Positions 24,407-32,981 of a stretch of 64,000 nucleotides of DNA are shown here, piece after piece (position 1 is the first letter of the stretch; each line of letters starts with the position of its first letter). The position numbers were made by a program, and so were the translations under genes. The stretch is from the NCBI RefSeq assembly GCF_014649855.1, contig NZ_BMTV01000023.1:1-64000 (forward strand), in the 5' to 3' direction. Under the pieces are notes generated by a model. That model saw only the letters and a program-made list of their open reading frames with translations. It searched no databases and was not told the DNA's origin. The DNA is from Streptomyces roseolus (lineage in GTDB: Bacteria; Actinomycetota; Actinomycetes; Streptomycetales; Streptomycetaceae).

Positions 24407-25737
24407 CAGGGGCCCGGCCAGGACCGTTCGATGGAGTCGGCCACCTGCCGGGTGCTCGCGCCGCCGATCCAGTCGACGGCTCCCTTCCAGAACGTCCCGG
24501 CGCCGACCGACGCCGGCATCAGGTCCGAACCGTCGAACCTGAACTGCGTCCTGGGGTCCTGGAGCAGCTGGATCGAGAGCCTGTCGACCGGGGTCGCGGC
24601 GTCCGCCGGGTCCACCCCCCTGTTCGCCGAGACGAACGGGCCCTTCCTCATCCGCGCCCTCGCGAAGTCCGCGGAGGCCAGGTACTCCTGGAACGCCCGC
24701 ACCTCGGGGCGGTCGGCGAACGCCGCGGTGAACACTCCGCCGCCCAGTACGGGGCGGTTCGCCGGGTCGGCACCCGGCAGGAGGAAGGCGTAGACGTCCT
24801 TGTCCGGTCCGATCCCGGTGCCCTTCGGCCACATGTCGGCGTAGAACGAGGCCTGACGGTGCATCGCGCAGTCGCCGGAGAGGATCGGTGTGCCGGCCTC
24901 CTGGAAGGAGATCGACGCCATCGACCGGGCCGGACCGAAACCGCCGTTGGCGTACCGGTCGTTCTTGAGGACGGACCCCACGGTGTCCATGGCCTTGATC
25001 ACCCGCGGGTCGTCGAACGCGATCTCGTGGGCGACCCACTGGTCGTAGACGTCCGTGCCCTGCTGGCGCAGCAGGACGTCCTCGATCCAGTCCGTCACGG
25101 GCCAGCCGGTCGCCTCGGCGGACTCGATGCCCGCGCACCACGGCTTGACGCCCGACGCCGCGACCTTCTCGGTCACGGCCATCAGCTCGGTCCAGGTGCG
25201 GGGAACGCTCAGTCCCTTGTCGCGGAAGAACGTCGGGGAGTACCAGACGAACGACTTCACGTTCGAGACGAGCGGCGTTCCGTAGAGGGTGCCGTCCACG
25301 GTCGCGTAGCTGTTCCAGTCCGCCGACCAGCCCTGCTTCGCGAGGGCCGCGACCCCGGCGCTCACGGGCTTCAGCTTCCCCGTCCGCGCGAAGCGTTCCA
25401 TGAGCCCGGGCTGGGGGAAGAACGCCACGTCGGGCGCGTTCCCGCCGTCGACCCGGACCTGGATCTGCGCCTCGAACTCCCCGTCCCCCTCGTACCGGAC
25501 GTCGATTCCGGTGCAGTGCGCGAAGTCCGCCCAGGTCTCTTCGAACAGGTCGGCCTCCCGGTCCCGGTTCTCCGCGTAGACGGTGACCTCGGTGCCGGGG
25601 TGCTCGCCGTACCGGGCGTACGGTGCGCAGTCCGCGGTGGTGCGCGACCGCGAACCGCTGCCCTGCGGGGTGCCGCAGGCGGTGGCGGTGACGGCGAGGG
25701 TGATGACGGCGAGCGCGAGCCTCGCGCCGGACCACAT
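24406..25737 (-). CDS. Extracellular sugar-binding lipoprotein (CUT1 family)
   Basis: 443 aa, ATG at 25737 with GGAGGAAG. The lipoprotein signal ends VTATAC (Cys21). The mature part is an SBP_bac_1 fold of the AglE-like group, with VTVYAENRDREADLFEETWA near the N-terminus and GGGVFTAAFADRPEVRAFQE near the C-terminus. Four cysteines in the mature chain could form disulfides. It would present an oligosaccharide, perhaps an alpha-glucoside, to the two overlapping permeases. First gene of a four-gene block ending with a LAL regulator. Paired CGTTCGA boxes lie upstream. Confidence 0.9.
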   Translation of the reverse strand: MWSGARLALAVITLAVTATACGTPQGSGSRSRTTADCAPYARYGEHPGTEVTVYAENRDREADLFEETWADFAHCTGIDVRYEGDGEFEAQIQVRVDGGNAPDVAFFPQPGLMERFARTGKLKPVSAGVAALAKQGWSADWNSYATVDGTLYGTPLVSNVKSFVWYSPTFFRDKGLSVPRTWTELMAVTEKVAASGVKPWCAGIESAEATGWPVTDWIEDVLLRQQGTDVYDQWVAHEIAFDDPRVIKAMDTVGSVLKNDRYANGGFGPARSMASISFQEAGTPILSGDCAMHRQASFYADMWPKGTGIGPDKDVYAFLLPGADPANRPVLGGGVFTAAFADRPEVRAFQEYLASADFARARMRKGPFVSANRGVDPADAATPVDRLSIQLLQDPRTQFRFDGSDLMPASVGAGTFWKGAVDWIGGASTRQVADSIERSWPGP

Positions 25738-25797
25738 GGGTGTGCTTCCTCCGATCGCCCGCCGCGCGTTCTCGACGGGCGTTCCGGAAAGCTACCG

Positions 25798-25826
25798 CGT
25801 TCGAACGACAGAGACCAATCGTTCGA
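25798..25826. promoter_or_regulatory. Paired CGTTCGA boxes upstream of the sugar-binding gene
   Basis: CGTTCGA occurs at 25798-25804, within the perfect palindrome CGTTCGAACG, and again at 25820-25826, 22 bases later (two helical turns). The pair lies 61-89 bases before the binding-protein start in a 104-base gap. It is a candidate operator for the downstream LAL protein or another regulator. Confidence 0.35.
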
Positions 25827-25841
25827 TGTTCACGCGTCGGA

Positions 25842-26567
25842 TCAGTGCCCCGTGGACCGGGCCGCGTCCAGGATCAGCTCCGCCACGGCCTCGGGCCGGG
25901 CGAGCATGACCAGGTGGGAGGAGTCGACCTCGACGGTGGTCATGCCGGCCCGCTCGTACCCGTACCGCTCCACATCGGGGTTGATCGTGCGGTCGGAGGA
26001 GGCGACCAGGCCCCATGAGGGCTTGGTCCTCCACGCGGCGACCGGTGCCGGCTCCGAGAAGGCCCGTGCGGCCAGGGGGCGCTGGGAGACGGCGAGCACC
26101 GCGGCGAGGCGGGGGTCGACGTCCGCCGCGAACAGCGCGGGGAACCGGTCGACGGCCACCGAGACGTCGGTGCCGGTCTCGTCGGAGCCGGGCACCGGGA
26201 ACGGCGTGTGGACGAGCGCGTCGGCGAGACCGGAATCGGGGAAGCGGCCCTGGAGCTCGCCCAGGCTCTCGCCCTCCTCCAGCGCGTATCCCGCGAGGTA
26301 CACCAGGGCGCGGACGTTGTCCTCCGCACCGGCGAGGGTGATCACGGCGCCGCCGTAGGAGTGCCCCACCAGGATCACGGGGCCTTCGACGGCACGGACC
26401 ACCGAGGCGACGTACGCGGCGTCGTCGACGAGGCCGCGGTTGGGCACCGCCGGAGCCACCACGTCCAGGCCGGCGGCGGTCAGTTCGGGGATGACGCGGG
26501 CGAAGCCGGAGGCGTCGGCGAAGGCGCCGTGGACCAGGACGACGGTGGGGCGGGCGTGTCGGGGCAC
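25842..26567 (-). CDS. Alpha/beta hydrolase
   Basis: 241 aa from the GTG at 26567 (GAGGAG site); an upstream in-frame extension is antisense to the GNAT gene. It shares the HGAFADASGF oxyanion region and GHSYGG elbow (Ser70) with the homologues at 11710 and 30598, and keeps the late SSDRTINPD and VDSSHLVML segments. This group is annotated broadly as esterases; some relatives act on plant esters or lactones. No signal peptide. It is 46 bases behind the GNAT gene at the end of a multi-gene minus-strand run. It should be active, unlike the Ala-substituted copy at 11710. Confidence 0.88.
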   Translation of the reverse strand: MPRHARPTVVLVHGAFADASGFARVIPELTAAGLDVVAPAVPNRGLVDDAAYVASVVRAVEGPVILVGHSYGGAVITLAGAEDNVRALVYLAGYALEEGESLGELQGRFPDSGLADALVHTPFPVPGSDETGTDVSVAVDRFPALFAADVDPRLAAVLAVSQRPLAARAFSEPAPVAAWRTKPSWGLVASSDRTINPDVERYGYERAGMTTVEVDSSHLVMLARPEAVAELILDAARSTGH

Positions 26568-26613
26568 GGGGGAGCTCCTCGGTGCGTGCGGGGGAAGGCG
26601 GTGGTGGGTCGGT

Positions 26614-26928
26614 TCACAGGCCGAAGCGGGCGCGGCGCCCCTCGGGCACCAGGTCGGCGTACCCGGGGTGCTTGCCGATCCAGCCGCGGATGAAGGGGCA
26701 GTACGGCAGGACGCGCAGCCCACGGGCCCGGGCGTCGTCGAGGGCGCCGCGGGCGAGCAGTCCGCCCAGGCCCCGGCCGCCGAAGCGGGGATCGATCTCG
26801 GTGTGGATGAAGGCGATCTCGCCGTCCGAGAGGTGGTACTCGGCGAAGCCGGCGGTCTCGGTGCCGGCGTCGCCGGCGAGGATCTCGTACCGGGACCTCT
26901 CGGGCCGGTCGGTCACGCGGGGTTCCAT
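26614..26928 (-). CDS. Small GNAT N-acetyltransferase, YjdJ type
   Basis: 104 aa with AGGAG before the ATG. It is the compact GNAT form with the acetyl-CoA pyrophosphate loop RFGGRGLGGLLARGALDDAR and the diagnostic ending RVLPYCPFIRGWIGKHPGYA. Such proteins are thought to acetylate amines or protein N-termini or side chains; few have defined substrates. It lies in a run with an amidohydrolase and an acetate-type transporter, 45 bases downstream of the latter. Confidence 0.88.
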   Translation of the reverse strand: MEPRVTDRPERSRYEILAGDAGTETAGFAEYHLSDGEIAFIHTEIDPRFGGRGLGGLLARGALDDARARGLRVLPYCPFIRGWIGKHPGYADLVPEGRRARFGL

Positions 26929-26973
26929 GCGCGCTCCTGTGGGGTCGTGGTGGGACGGGGTCGGTGGCCGCGA

Positions 26974-27702
26974 TCAGAGGGTGCGGCGCACGCCCGCCTG
27001 GCGTTCCAGGTTGCGGAGCTGGACGGCGAGGTCGCCCTCCACGGCGAGGTGGGCGGGGCCGCTGCGGCCGATGGGCAGGACCTGCTCGCTGCGCATGTCC
27101 TCGAGCATCAGGGCGAACGCCGTGTACATCGCGACCAGCGCCACCACGAGGCCGAGCACCCCGGACGTGCGCGTCAGCCATTCGGCGCCGGTGACGCCGG
27201 CGAGGCCGGTGGCCGCCCAGCGGGGCAGGGAGGCCACGAGGACCAGCCACAGCGCCCGTTTGGGCCCGGTCACGGCGGTCATCAGCGCGCCGAAGCAGAG
27301 GAGCGCCAGGTTGAGGACGCCGAGGACCTTCGGGCCGTCGGCCGCGCCGCTGAGCATGATGAGCGAGTAGGGCAGCCAGCTGCCGGCGAACACCGCCATC
27401 AGCGTGGCCGCGATCACGTCGCGGGCACCGAAGGCCAGGAAGCTGACGAGGAGCTGGAGGACGAAGGCCGGCAGCACGGTGAGGGCGACGGCGGCACGGG
27501 CCTCCTCGCCGAGGATCCCGAGCTGGAGGCAGCCCGTCATCACGGAGGCGATGGCGATCGTGAAGAAACCGAGCGGCATGGGTGAGGCGATGGGGCGCAG
27601 GTTGATCCGTGTCATCGACCGGAGGTCCGGCTCGAAACGGCGTCCCGGGGGCACGGCCGGATCCTGTGCGTCGCCGTCGGCGGCCGGGGAGGCGGCAGGC
27701 AT
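26974..27702 (-). CDS. GPR1/FUN34/YaaH-family membrane transporter
   Basis: 242 aa from the ATG at 27702 with AGAGAGG upstream. A hydrophilic N-terminus is followed by six hydrophobic segments. The segment INLRPIASPMPLGFFTIAIA corresponds to the NPAPLGLF signature of acetate/succinate transporters, and ARDVIAATLMAVFAGSWLPY to the second conserved block. Members carry acetate or other small monocarboxylates. It starts 14 bases after the amidohydrolase gene, in an operon that also encodes an esterase. It may therefore export or import the acid those enzymes release. The match is somewhat divergent. Confidence 0.72.
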   Translation of the reverse strand: MPAASPAADGDAQDPAVPPGRRFEPDLRSMTRINLRPIASPMPLGFFTIAIASVMTGCLQLGILGEEARAAVALTVLPAFVLQLLVSFLAFGARDVIAATLMAVFAGSWLPYSLIMLSGAADGPKVLGVLNLALLCFGALMTAVTGPKRALWLVLVASLPRWAATGLAGVTGAEWLTRTSGVLGLVVALVAMYTAFALMLEDMRSEQVLPIGRSGPAHLAVEGDLAVQLRNLERQAGVRRTL

Positions 27703-27716
27703 CGGATGCCTCTCTT

Positions 27717-29600
27717 TCAGTGGTCGAAGCAGGGGTCGACGAAGGACGGCGTCGTCCCGGGGACGGAGCCGCGCGCGACGCGCCACCGGCGGTGCTGCTC
27801 GGACTCGGCGACGGCCTCGGCCACCAGCGACGCCTGATGGGCGCCCCCCGGACCCGACCGGTAGCCGCCGAAGTGGGCCACGGGGCTCCACTCCGGACTC
27901 ACCGGTGGGACGGCCTCGTCGAGACCCTCGTACTCCGCGGTCGCGTAGACGATCCGGCCGCCGACGACGGTGAGGACCGACTCGATGCCGGGGATGGCCT
28001 CCTCGGGCACGGTGAGGTAGTCGTCGGACAGGATCGCGAGGTCGCCGTACGAGCCTTCCCGCAGGGTTCCCTTGACGTCCTGCTCGCCGGTGAGCCGCGC
28101 TCCGCCCCGGGTGTAGAGGCCGAGGGCGGTCTCGCGGTCGATCGGGGTCCCGGCCGGGTGGAGCCGGGTGCCGCCGACGGTGCGCCCGGTGACCAGCCAG
28201 TGGAGGGCGACCCACGGGTTGTACGAGGAGACGCGGGTGGCGTCGGTGCCGGCGGCGACGGTCAGGCCCCGGTCGAGCATGGCCCGGACCGGCGGGGCGT
28301 GGGCGGCGGCCTCGGCACCGTACCGGTCGAGGAAGACGGCGCCCTGGAAGGACATCCGGTTCTGGACCGAGACGGCGCCGCCGAGGGCGGCGATCCGGTC
28401 GAGGCTGTCGGCCGAGACGGTCTCGGCGTGGTCGAAGAGCCAGCGGTTGCCGCCGGGGAAGAGTCCCTCCGCGGCGAGCTTCTCGAAGACGGCCAGGTCG
28501 CGGCGGATCGTCTCGTCGTAGGTCGCGTGGAGCCGGAAGCCCCAGCCGTTCTCCAGGAGGAGCCGGACCGCCTGCTCGAACTCCGGCTCGTAGCCGCCGA
28601 GTTCGGGGCGGGGTTCGGAGAAGTTCTCGAAGTCGGCGGCGGCCCAGGTCAGGTTCTCGCCCGCGCCGTTGAGCCGGAGCCACTCGTCCCCGTCCCCGGG
28701 CTTGACCGTCTCGGTCCAGCGCTTCAGGTCGGCGAGTTCCTGCCCCGCCGTCTGCGGGAAGAGGTGGTAGGCGATCCGGAGGGTCAACTCGCCCGACCCG
28801 GCGAGGTCGACGACGGTCGCGTAGTCGTCGGGGAAGTTCTGGAACCCGCCGGCGGCGTCGACCGCGGACGTCAGCCCGAAGCGGTTCAGTTCGCGCAGGA
28901 AGTGGCGCGTCGACGTCCGCTTGTCGGCCTCGTCGAGGGCGGGTGCCTTGGCCAGCGTCGAGTACAGGACGAGGGCGCTCGGCGCCGCGAGGAGGACGCC
29001 GTTGGGTTCGCCGTCCCGGCCCCGTACGATCTGCCCTCCCCTGGGATCGGGGGTCTCCCGGGTGAACCCGGCGGCCTTCACCGCGGCCCGGTTCATCAGG
29101 GCCGACTGGTACAGGTGCAGGACGAAGACCGGGGTGTCGGGGGCGGCGGCGTTCAGCTCGGCGACGGTCGGCATCCTGCGCTCGGCGAACTGCTCGGCGG
29201 TCCAGCCGCCCACCACCCGGATCCACTGCCCCTTCGGGGTGCGGCCGGCCTGCTCGCGCAGCATCGCCAGGGCGTGCCGGAGGCTGCGCACGCCGTCCCA
29301 GCGCAGCTCCAGGACGTAGTTCAGGCCGCCCCGGATGACGTGCAGGTGCGAGTCGTTGAGCCCGGGGACCACCCGGCGGCCCAGCGCGTCGACGACCTTC
29401 GTTCCCGGCCCGACGAGGCGGGCGAGGTCGTGGTCGTCGCCGAGGGCCGCGACCCGGCCGTCGCGGATCGCGACGGCGCGGGCCTCGGGGCGGGCGGGGT
29501 CGCCGGTGAACACCTTCGCGTTGCGGACGAGGAGGTCGGCCTGCGCGGGTTCCCGGCGCGGGGCGGGGACGAGGCCCGCGACGGGCATGCCGGCCGTCAT
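27717..29600 (-). CDS. Amidohydrolase, YtcJ-like
   Basis: 627 aa from the ATG at 29600, overlapping the upstream esterase stop by 4 bases (ATGA). It is a metal-dependent amidohydrolase (Amidohydro_3) with LVRNAKVFTGD at the start, the metal motif GLNDSHLHV, later HATYDE and LFDHAE, and the terminal ligand region AAGTDATRVSSYNPW. These enzymes cleave amide or related bonds, but substrates of YtcJ-type members are mostly unknown. Translational coupling to an HSL esterase and a following acetate-type transporter suggests a degradative pathway. A shorter relative is at 46704. Confidence 0.9.
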   Translation of the reverse strand: MTAGMPVAGLVPAPRREPAQADLLVRNAKVFTGDPARPEARAVAIRDGRVAALGDDHDLARLVGPGTKVVDALGRRVVPGLNDSHLHVIRGGLNYVLELRWDGVRSLRHALAMLREQAGRTPKGQWIRVVGGWTAEQFAERRMPTVAELNAAAPDTPVFVLHLYQSALMNRAAVKAAGFTRETPDPRGGQIVRGRDGEPNGVLLAAPSALVLYSTLAKAPALDEADKRTSTRHFLRELNRFGLTSAVDAAGGFQNFPDDYATVVDLAGSGELTLRIAYHLFPQTAGQELADLKRWTETVKPGDGDEWLRLNGAGENLTWAAADFENFSEPRPELGGYEPEFEQAVRLLLENGWGFRLHATYDETIRRDLAVFEKLAAEGLFPGGNRWLFDHAETVSADSLDRIAALGGAVSVQNRMSFQGAVFLDRYGAEAAAHAPPVRAMLDRGLTVAAGTDATRVSSYNPWVALHWLVTGRTVGGTRLHPAGTPIDRETALGLYTRGGARLTGEQDVKGTLREGSYGDLAILSDDYLTVPEEAIPGIESVLTVVGGRIVYATAEYEGLDEAVPPVSPEWSPVAHFGGYRSGPGGAHQASLVAEAVAESEQHRRWRVARGSVPGTTPSFVDPCFDH

Positions 29601-30550
29601 GCCAGCGCCTTGCGCAGGGTGTCGACGGCGAGGTCGACGGCGAGGTCCGCGCCCCACGTGTCGCGCAGCGCGTTCAGCATCACGAAGTCGTGGATGACCC
29701 CCAGGACCCGCAGGGCGGTGACGGGGACTCCGGCGGCGCGGAGCTTCGCCGCGTACGCCTCGCCCTCGTCGCGCAGGACGTCGGCCTCGGCCGTGATGAC
29801 CAGGGCGGGCGGCAGGCCGGTGAGCTGCTCGGTGGTGGCGCGCAGCGGCGAGGCGGTGATCTGGGCGCGCTCGGCCTCTTCGGTCGTGTACTGGTCCCAG
29901 AACCACTTCATGGCGTCGCGGCGCAGGAAGTAGCCCTCGGCGAACTCGTGGTACGAGTCGGTGTCGAAGGACGCGTCGGTGACCGGGTAGAAGAGGACCT
30001 GCTGGACGAGCGTCACGTCGCCGCGCTGCTTGGCCATGAGGGTGAGGGCGGCGCTCATGTTCCCGCCGACCGAGTCGCCCGCGACGGCGATCCGCGTCCC
30101 GTCGAGGTCCTTGTGGTGGCCCTCCCGGGCGATCCACTGGGCGACGCCGTAGTTCTGCTCGATCGCGACGGGATAGCGCGCCTCGGGCGACAGGTCGTAC
30201 TCGGGGAACACCACGGCCGCCCGGGTGCCGACGGCGAGTTCGCGGACGAGCCGGTCGTGGGTGTGCGCGTTGCCGAAGACCCAGCCGGCGCCGTGGAGGT
30301 AGAGGATGACGGGGAGCGGGCCGGTGGCGCCGTGCGGGCGGACGATCCGGGCGCGGACGTCGCCGGTGGGGCCGCCGTGGACGGTGACCCACTCCTCGTC
30401 GACGGCGGGCAGCTGGACGCCTTCTCCGCTCTGGACGTCGTCCACGGCCTTGCGGCCGTCCGCGACGGGGATCTGGTAGAGGTACGGCGGCCGGGCGGTG
30501 GCGTCGGCGAAGGCCTGGGCGGCGGGTTCGAGGGTCGGTCGGTTCTTCAT
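29597..30550 (-). CDS. Alpha/beta hydrolase, HSL-type esterase
   Basis: 317 aa from the ATG at 30550 with a GGAG site. Motifs: HGAGW oxyanion region (His86), GDSVGGN nucleophile elbow (Ser160), acid in ADVLRDEGE, and base in VIHDF (HDF instead of the commoner HGF). It is a clear paralogue of the esterase at 8431, sharing RRDAMKWFWDQY-like and ASPLRA segments. It is translationally coupled to the amidohydrolase. Likely cytoplasmic and active on small acyl esters; no substrate can be named. Confidence 0.9.
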   Translation of the reverse strand: MKNRPTLEPAAQAFADATARPPYLYQIPVADGRKAVDDVQSGEGVQLPAVDEEWVTVHGGPTGDVRARIVRPHGATGPLPVILYLHGAGWVFGNAHTHDRLVRELAVGTRAAVVFPEYDLSPEARYPVAIEQNYGVAQWIAREGHHKDLDGTRIAVAGDSVGGNMSAALTLMAKQRGDVTLVQQVLFYPVTDASFDTDSYHEFAEGYFLRRDAMKWFWDQYTTEEAERAQITASPLRATTEQLTGLPPALVITAEADVLRDEGEAYAAKLRAAGVPVTALRVLGVIHDFVMLNALRDTWGADLAVDLAVDTLRKALA

Positions 30551-30597
30551 GAGGGGTTCTCCTTCTGGGGGTGTACGGGACGGGGCGGGTCGGAGCG

Positions 30598-31428
30598 TCA
30601 GCGGGTCGCCCGCGCGGCGGCGAGGATCACGTGGGTGACCACGGCGGGGCGGGAGACGGCCACGGCGTGCGACGCGTCCACTTCGGTGATGTGCGAGCCG
30701 GCACGCCGGGCCATCCACCGTCCGGCGGCCGGCGGGATGTTCTTGTCGGCGGTGGCGATCAGCGCCCAGGACGGGGTCGTCTTCCAAGCCGCCTCCCCGG
30801 CCTTCTCCTCCAGCGCGGCGGTGGCGACCGGGCGCTGGGTCGCGGCCATGACGGCCGCGTCGGAGGCGGGGACGTCGGCGGCGAACTGCCGGTGGAACTT
30901 GCCCTGTTCGATGACGAGTTCGGTGCCGGTGCCACCGCCGGGCAGCGGGTACGACTGCGGGTTCACCGTGTCGCCGAGGGTGGAGCCGGGGAACCTGGCG
31001 GCGAGCTCGGCCGCGCTCTCGCCCTTGTCCGGGGTGAACGCGGCGATGTAGACGAGGGCCTTCACCTGGGTGTTGCCCACGGCGGCGCCACTGATGACGG
31101 CGCCACCGTAGGAGTGGCCGACCAGGACGACGGGCCCGTCGACGGCGGCCAGCACGCCGCGCAGGTAGGCGGTGTCCGCGGCAAGACCGCGCAGCGGGTT
31201 GGCGGGGGCCAGGACGGGGTAGCCGGCGTGCTGCAGCCGCCGGATCGCGCCGCTCCAGCCGGAGGCGTCCGCGAACGCTCCGTGGACCAGGACGATCGTG
31301 GGCTTGGGGTCGTACCGGTGGAGGTCGGCCGCCGCCGGACGGCTCGCCGGTGCGGCGGGTGCGGCGCCGATCAGGGCGGCCAGCGTGGCGGGCACGGCGA
31401 GGGCGAGGGTGCGCCTCGTGAGCTGCAT
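30598..31428 (-). CDS. Secreted alpha/beta hydrolase
   Basis: 276 aa from the ATG at 31428 with AAGGAA. Residues 1-28 form a signal peptide (TRRTLALAVPATLAALIGAA) with a twin-arginine-like start, so export by Tat or Sec is expected. The mature enzyme has HGAFADASGW, nucleophile elbow GHSYGG (Ser106), and the late ATADKNIPP and VDASHAVAV regions. It is the only exported member of the three HGAFADA-type paralogues here (11710, 25842, this one). It precedes the HSL esterase by 47 bases, placing an extracellular and an intracellular hydrolase in one run. Confidence 0.88.
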   Translation of the reverse strand: MQLTRRTLALAVPATLAALIGAAPAAPASRPAAADLHRYDPKPTIVLVHGAFADASGWSGAIRRLQHAGYPVLAPANPLRGLAADTAYLRGVLAAVDGPVVLVGHSYGGAVISGAAVGNTQVKALVYIAAFTPDKGESAAELAARFPGSTLGDTVNPQSYPLPGGGTGTELVIEQGKFHRQFAADVPASDAAVMAATQRPVATAALEEKAGEAAWKTTPSWALIATADKNIPPAAGRWMARRAGSHITEVDASHAVAVSRPAVVTHVILAAARATR

Positions 31429-31556
31429 GGGTGGGTGATTCCTTGTCGGGTGGTGAAGCGTGCGGGTGTGCTCGGTCGAGCGGGAGGGGATGCGCCGGCC
31501 GGGCGGAGGGGGTGCGCCGGGCGGTCGGGACCCGGCGCGGGAGGAGGGACCGGGCC

Positions 31557-32981
31557 TCAGAGGCCGTACGCCTCCAGGAGCCGGAGCCAGATCTCGCTCA
31601 CCGTCGGGAAGGCGGGCACGGCGTGCCACAGGCGCTCCAGGGGGACCTCGCCCACGATGGCCACGGTGGCCGTGTGGATGAGCTCGGTCGCCATCGGACC
31701 GGTGAGCGTGCAGCCGACGACGATCCCTCGGGCCTCGTCGACGACGAGCTTCGCGAGGCCGCGGTAGTCGTCCGCGTGGAGCGCGGCACCGGCGACGTCG
31801 TCGATGCGGTACTCCACCACGCGCACCGCGAGACCCGCTTCGCGTGCCGCGCGTTCCGTGAGCCCGACGCTCGCGACCTCGGGGCGGGTGAAGACGGCCT
31901 GCGGGACGGCGACGCGGTCGGCCTCCGCGCTCCACGGCTGCCGTCCGCCGGTGTCGGCGGGGCGCCCCGCGGCTCGCTCGGCGATCGCCGCCGCGCAGGC
32001 GCGGGCCTGGTACTTGGCCATGTGGGTCAGCGGCGCACGGTGGTTCACGTCGCCGACGGCGTAGAGCCAGTCCCCCTCGACCGCGAGGACCCGACAGGTG
32101 TCGTCGACCGGAAGCCAGTCGCCCGCCGGCAGTCCGACGGAATCCAGGCCGAGGTCCGCGGTGCGCGGGCGCCTGCCGACGGCGGCGAGGACCTCGTCGC
32201 AGACGAGAGTCGTGCCGTCGTCGGTGTCCACGGTCACCGTGCGGGTGCCGGCGTCACGCGTGACCCGGACGGCCGACACCCCGAAGCGGACCGTGACGCC
32301 CAGATCGCCCAGCCCCCGGGTGACCTCTTCGCCGGCGCAGGGCTCCCAGCCCGTCAGCAGGGCCTGGTCGCGGACCAGCAGGGTGACGGAGGAGCCGAGC
32401 GAGCGCCACGCGGTGGCCATCTCGCAGGCCACCACTCCCCCGCCGATGACGACGAGCCGCGCGGGCACCGCGTCGGCGGTGGTGGCCTGCCGGTTGGTCC
32501 AGACGCCGATCCGGTCGAGCCCCTCGACCGACGGAAGGGCGGGTTCCGTGCCGGTGCAGACCACGACCGCGCGCCGGGCCTCCAGGGTGCGGACGGTGCC
32601 GTCGGCCCCGGTCGCCTCCACCCGGCGCTCACCGGCGAGCCGTCCGTGCCCCCGTACGAGCGCGACGCCCGCACCGCCGAGCCAGTCGGCCTGACCGGTG
32701 TCGTCACCACGCCCGGTGAAGCGGTCACGGCGGGCCAGCACACGCGCCGGGTCGAGCGCCGCCGTGACCGCCTGCCGGGCCCCGTCCACCGACCGGGCGT
32801 CCGCTCGGGCGGCGCCGGGACGCAGCAGGGCCTTGCTCGGCACGCAGGCACGGTAGGAGCACTCGCCGCCGACGGCCTCCGCCTCGACGACGACGGCGGT
32901 CAGCCCCGCCCCGGCGGCGCGGGCGGCGACCACCTCCCCGGCCGGCCCGCCGCCGACCACGACGACGTCGTACGTGTCCAT
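31557..32981 (-). CDS. FAD-dependent pyridine nucleotide-disulfide oxidoreductase
   Basis: 474 aa, ATG at 32981 sharing one base with the Dps stop (TGATG). The FAD motif VVVVGGGPAGEVVAA is at residues 6-20 and the redox disulfide motif GGECSYRACVPSK has Cys41 and Cys46. NAD(P)H binding is at VVIGGGVVACEMA, and the second FAD motif at YAVGDVN. The C-terminal dimer-interface motif reads HAVPAFPTVSE where lipoamide and glutathione reductases have HAHPTLSE, so the usual catalytic His is Phe. A paralogue at 50727 has Tyr there. It may reduce an unusual disulfide or quinone. Neighbours are Dps and DoxX, pointing to oxidative defence. Confidence 0.9.
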   Translation of the reverse strand: MDTYDVVVVGGGPAGEVVAARAAGAGLTAVVVEAEAVGGECSYRACVPSKALLRPGAARADARSVDGARQAVTAALDPARVLARRDRFTGRGDDTGQADWLGGAGVALVRGHGRLAGERRVEATGADGTVRTLEARRAVVVCTGTEPALPSVEGLDRIGVWTNRQATTADAVPARLVVIGGGVVACEMATAWRSLGSSVTLLVRDQALLTGWEPCAGEEVTRGLGDLGVTVRFGVSAVRVTRDAGTRTVTVDTDDGTTLVCDEVLAAVGRRPRTADLGLDSVGLPAGDWLPVDDTCRVLAVEGDWLYAVGDVNHRAPLTHMAKYQARACAAAIAERAAGRPADTGGRQPWSAEADRVAVPQAVFTRPEVASVGLTERAAREAGLAVRVVEYRIDDVAGAALHADDYRGLAKLVVDEARGIVVGCTLTGPMATELIHTATVAIVGEVPLERLWHAVPAFPTVSEIWLRLLEAYGL

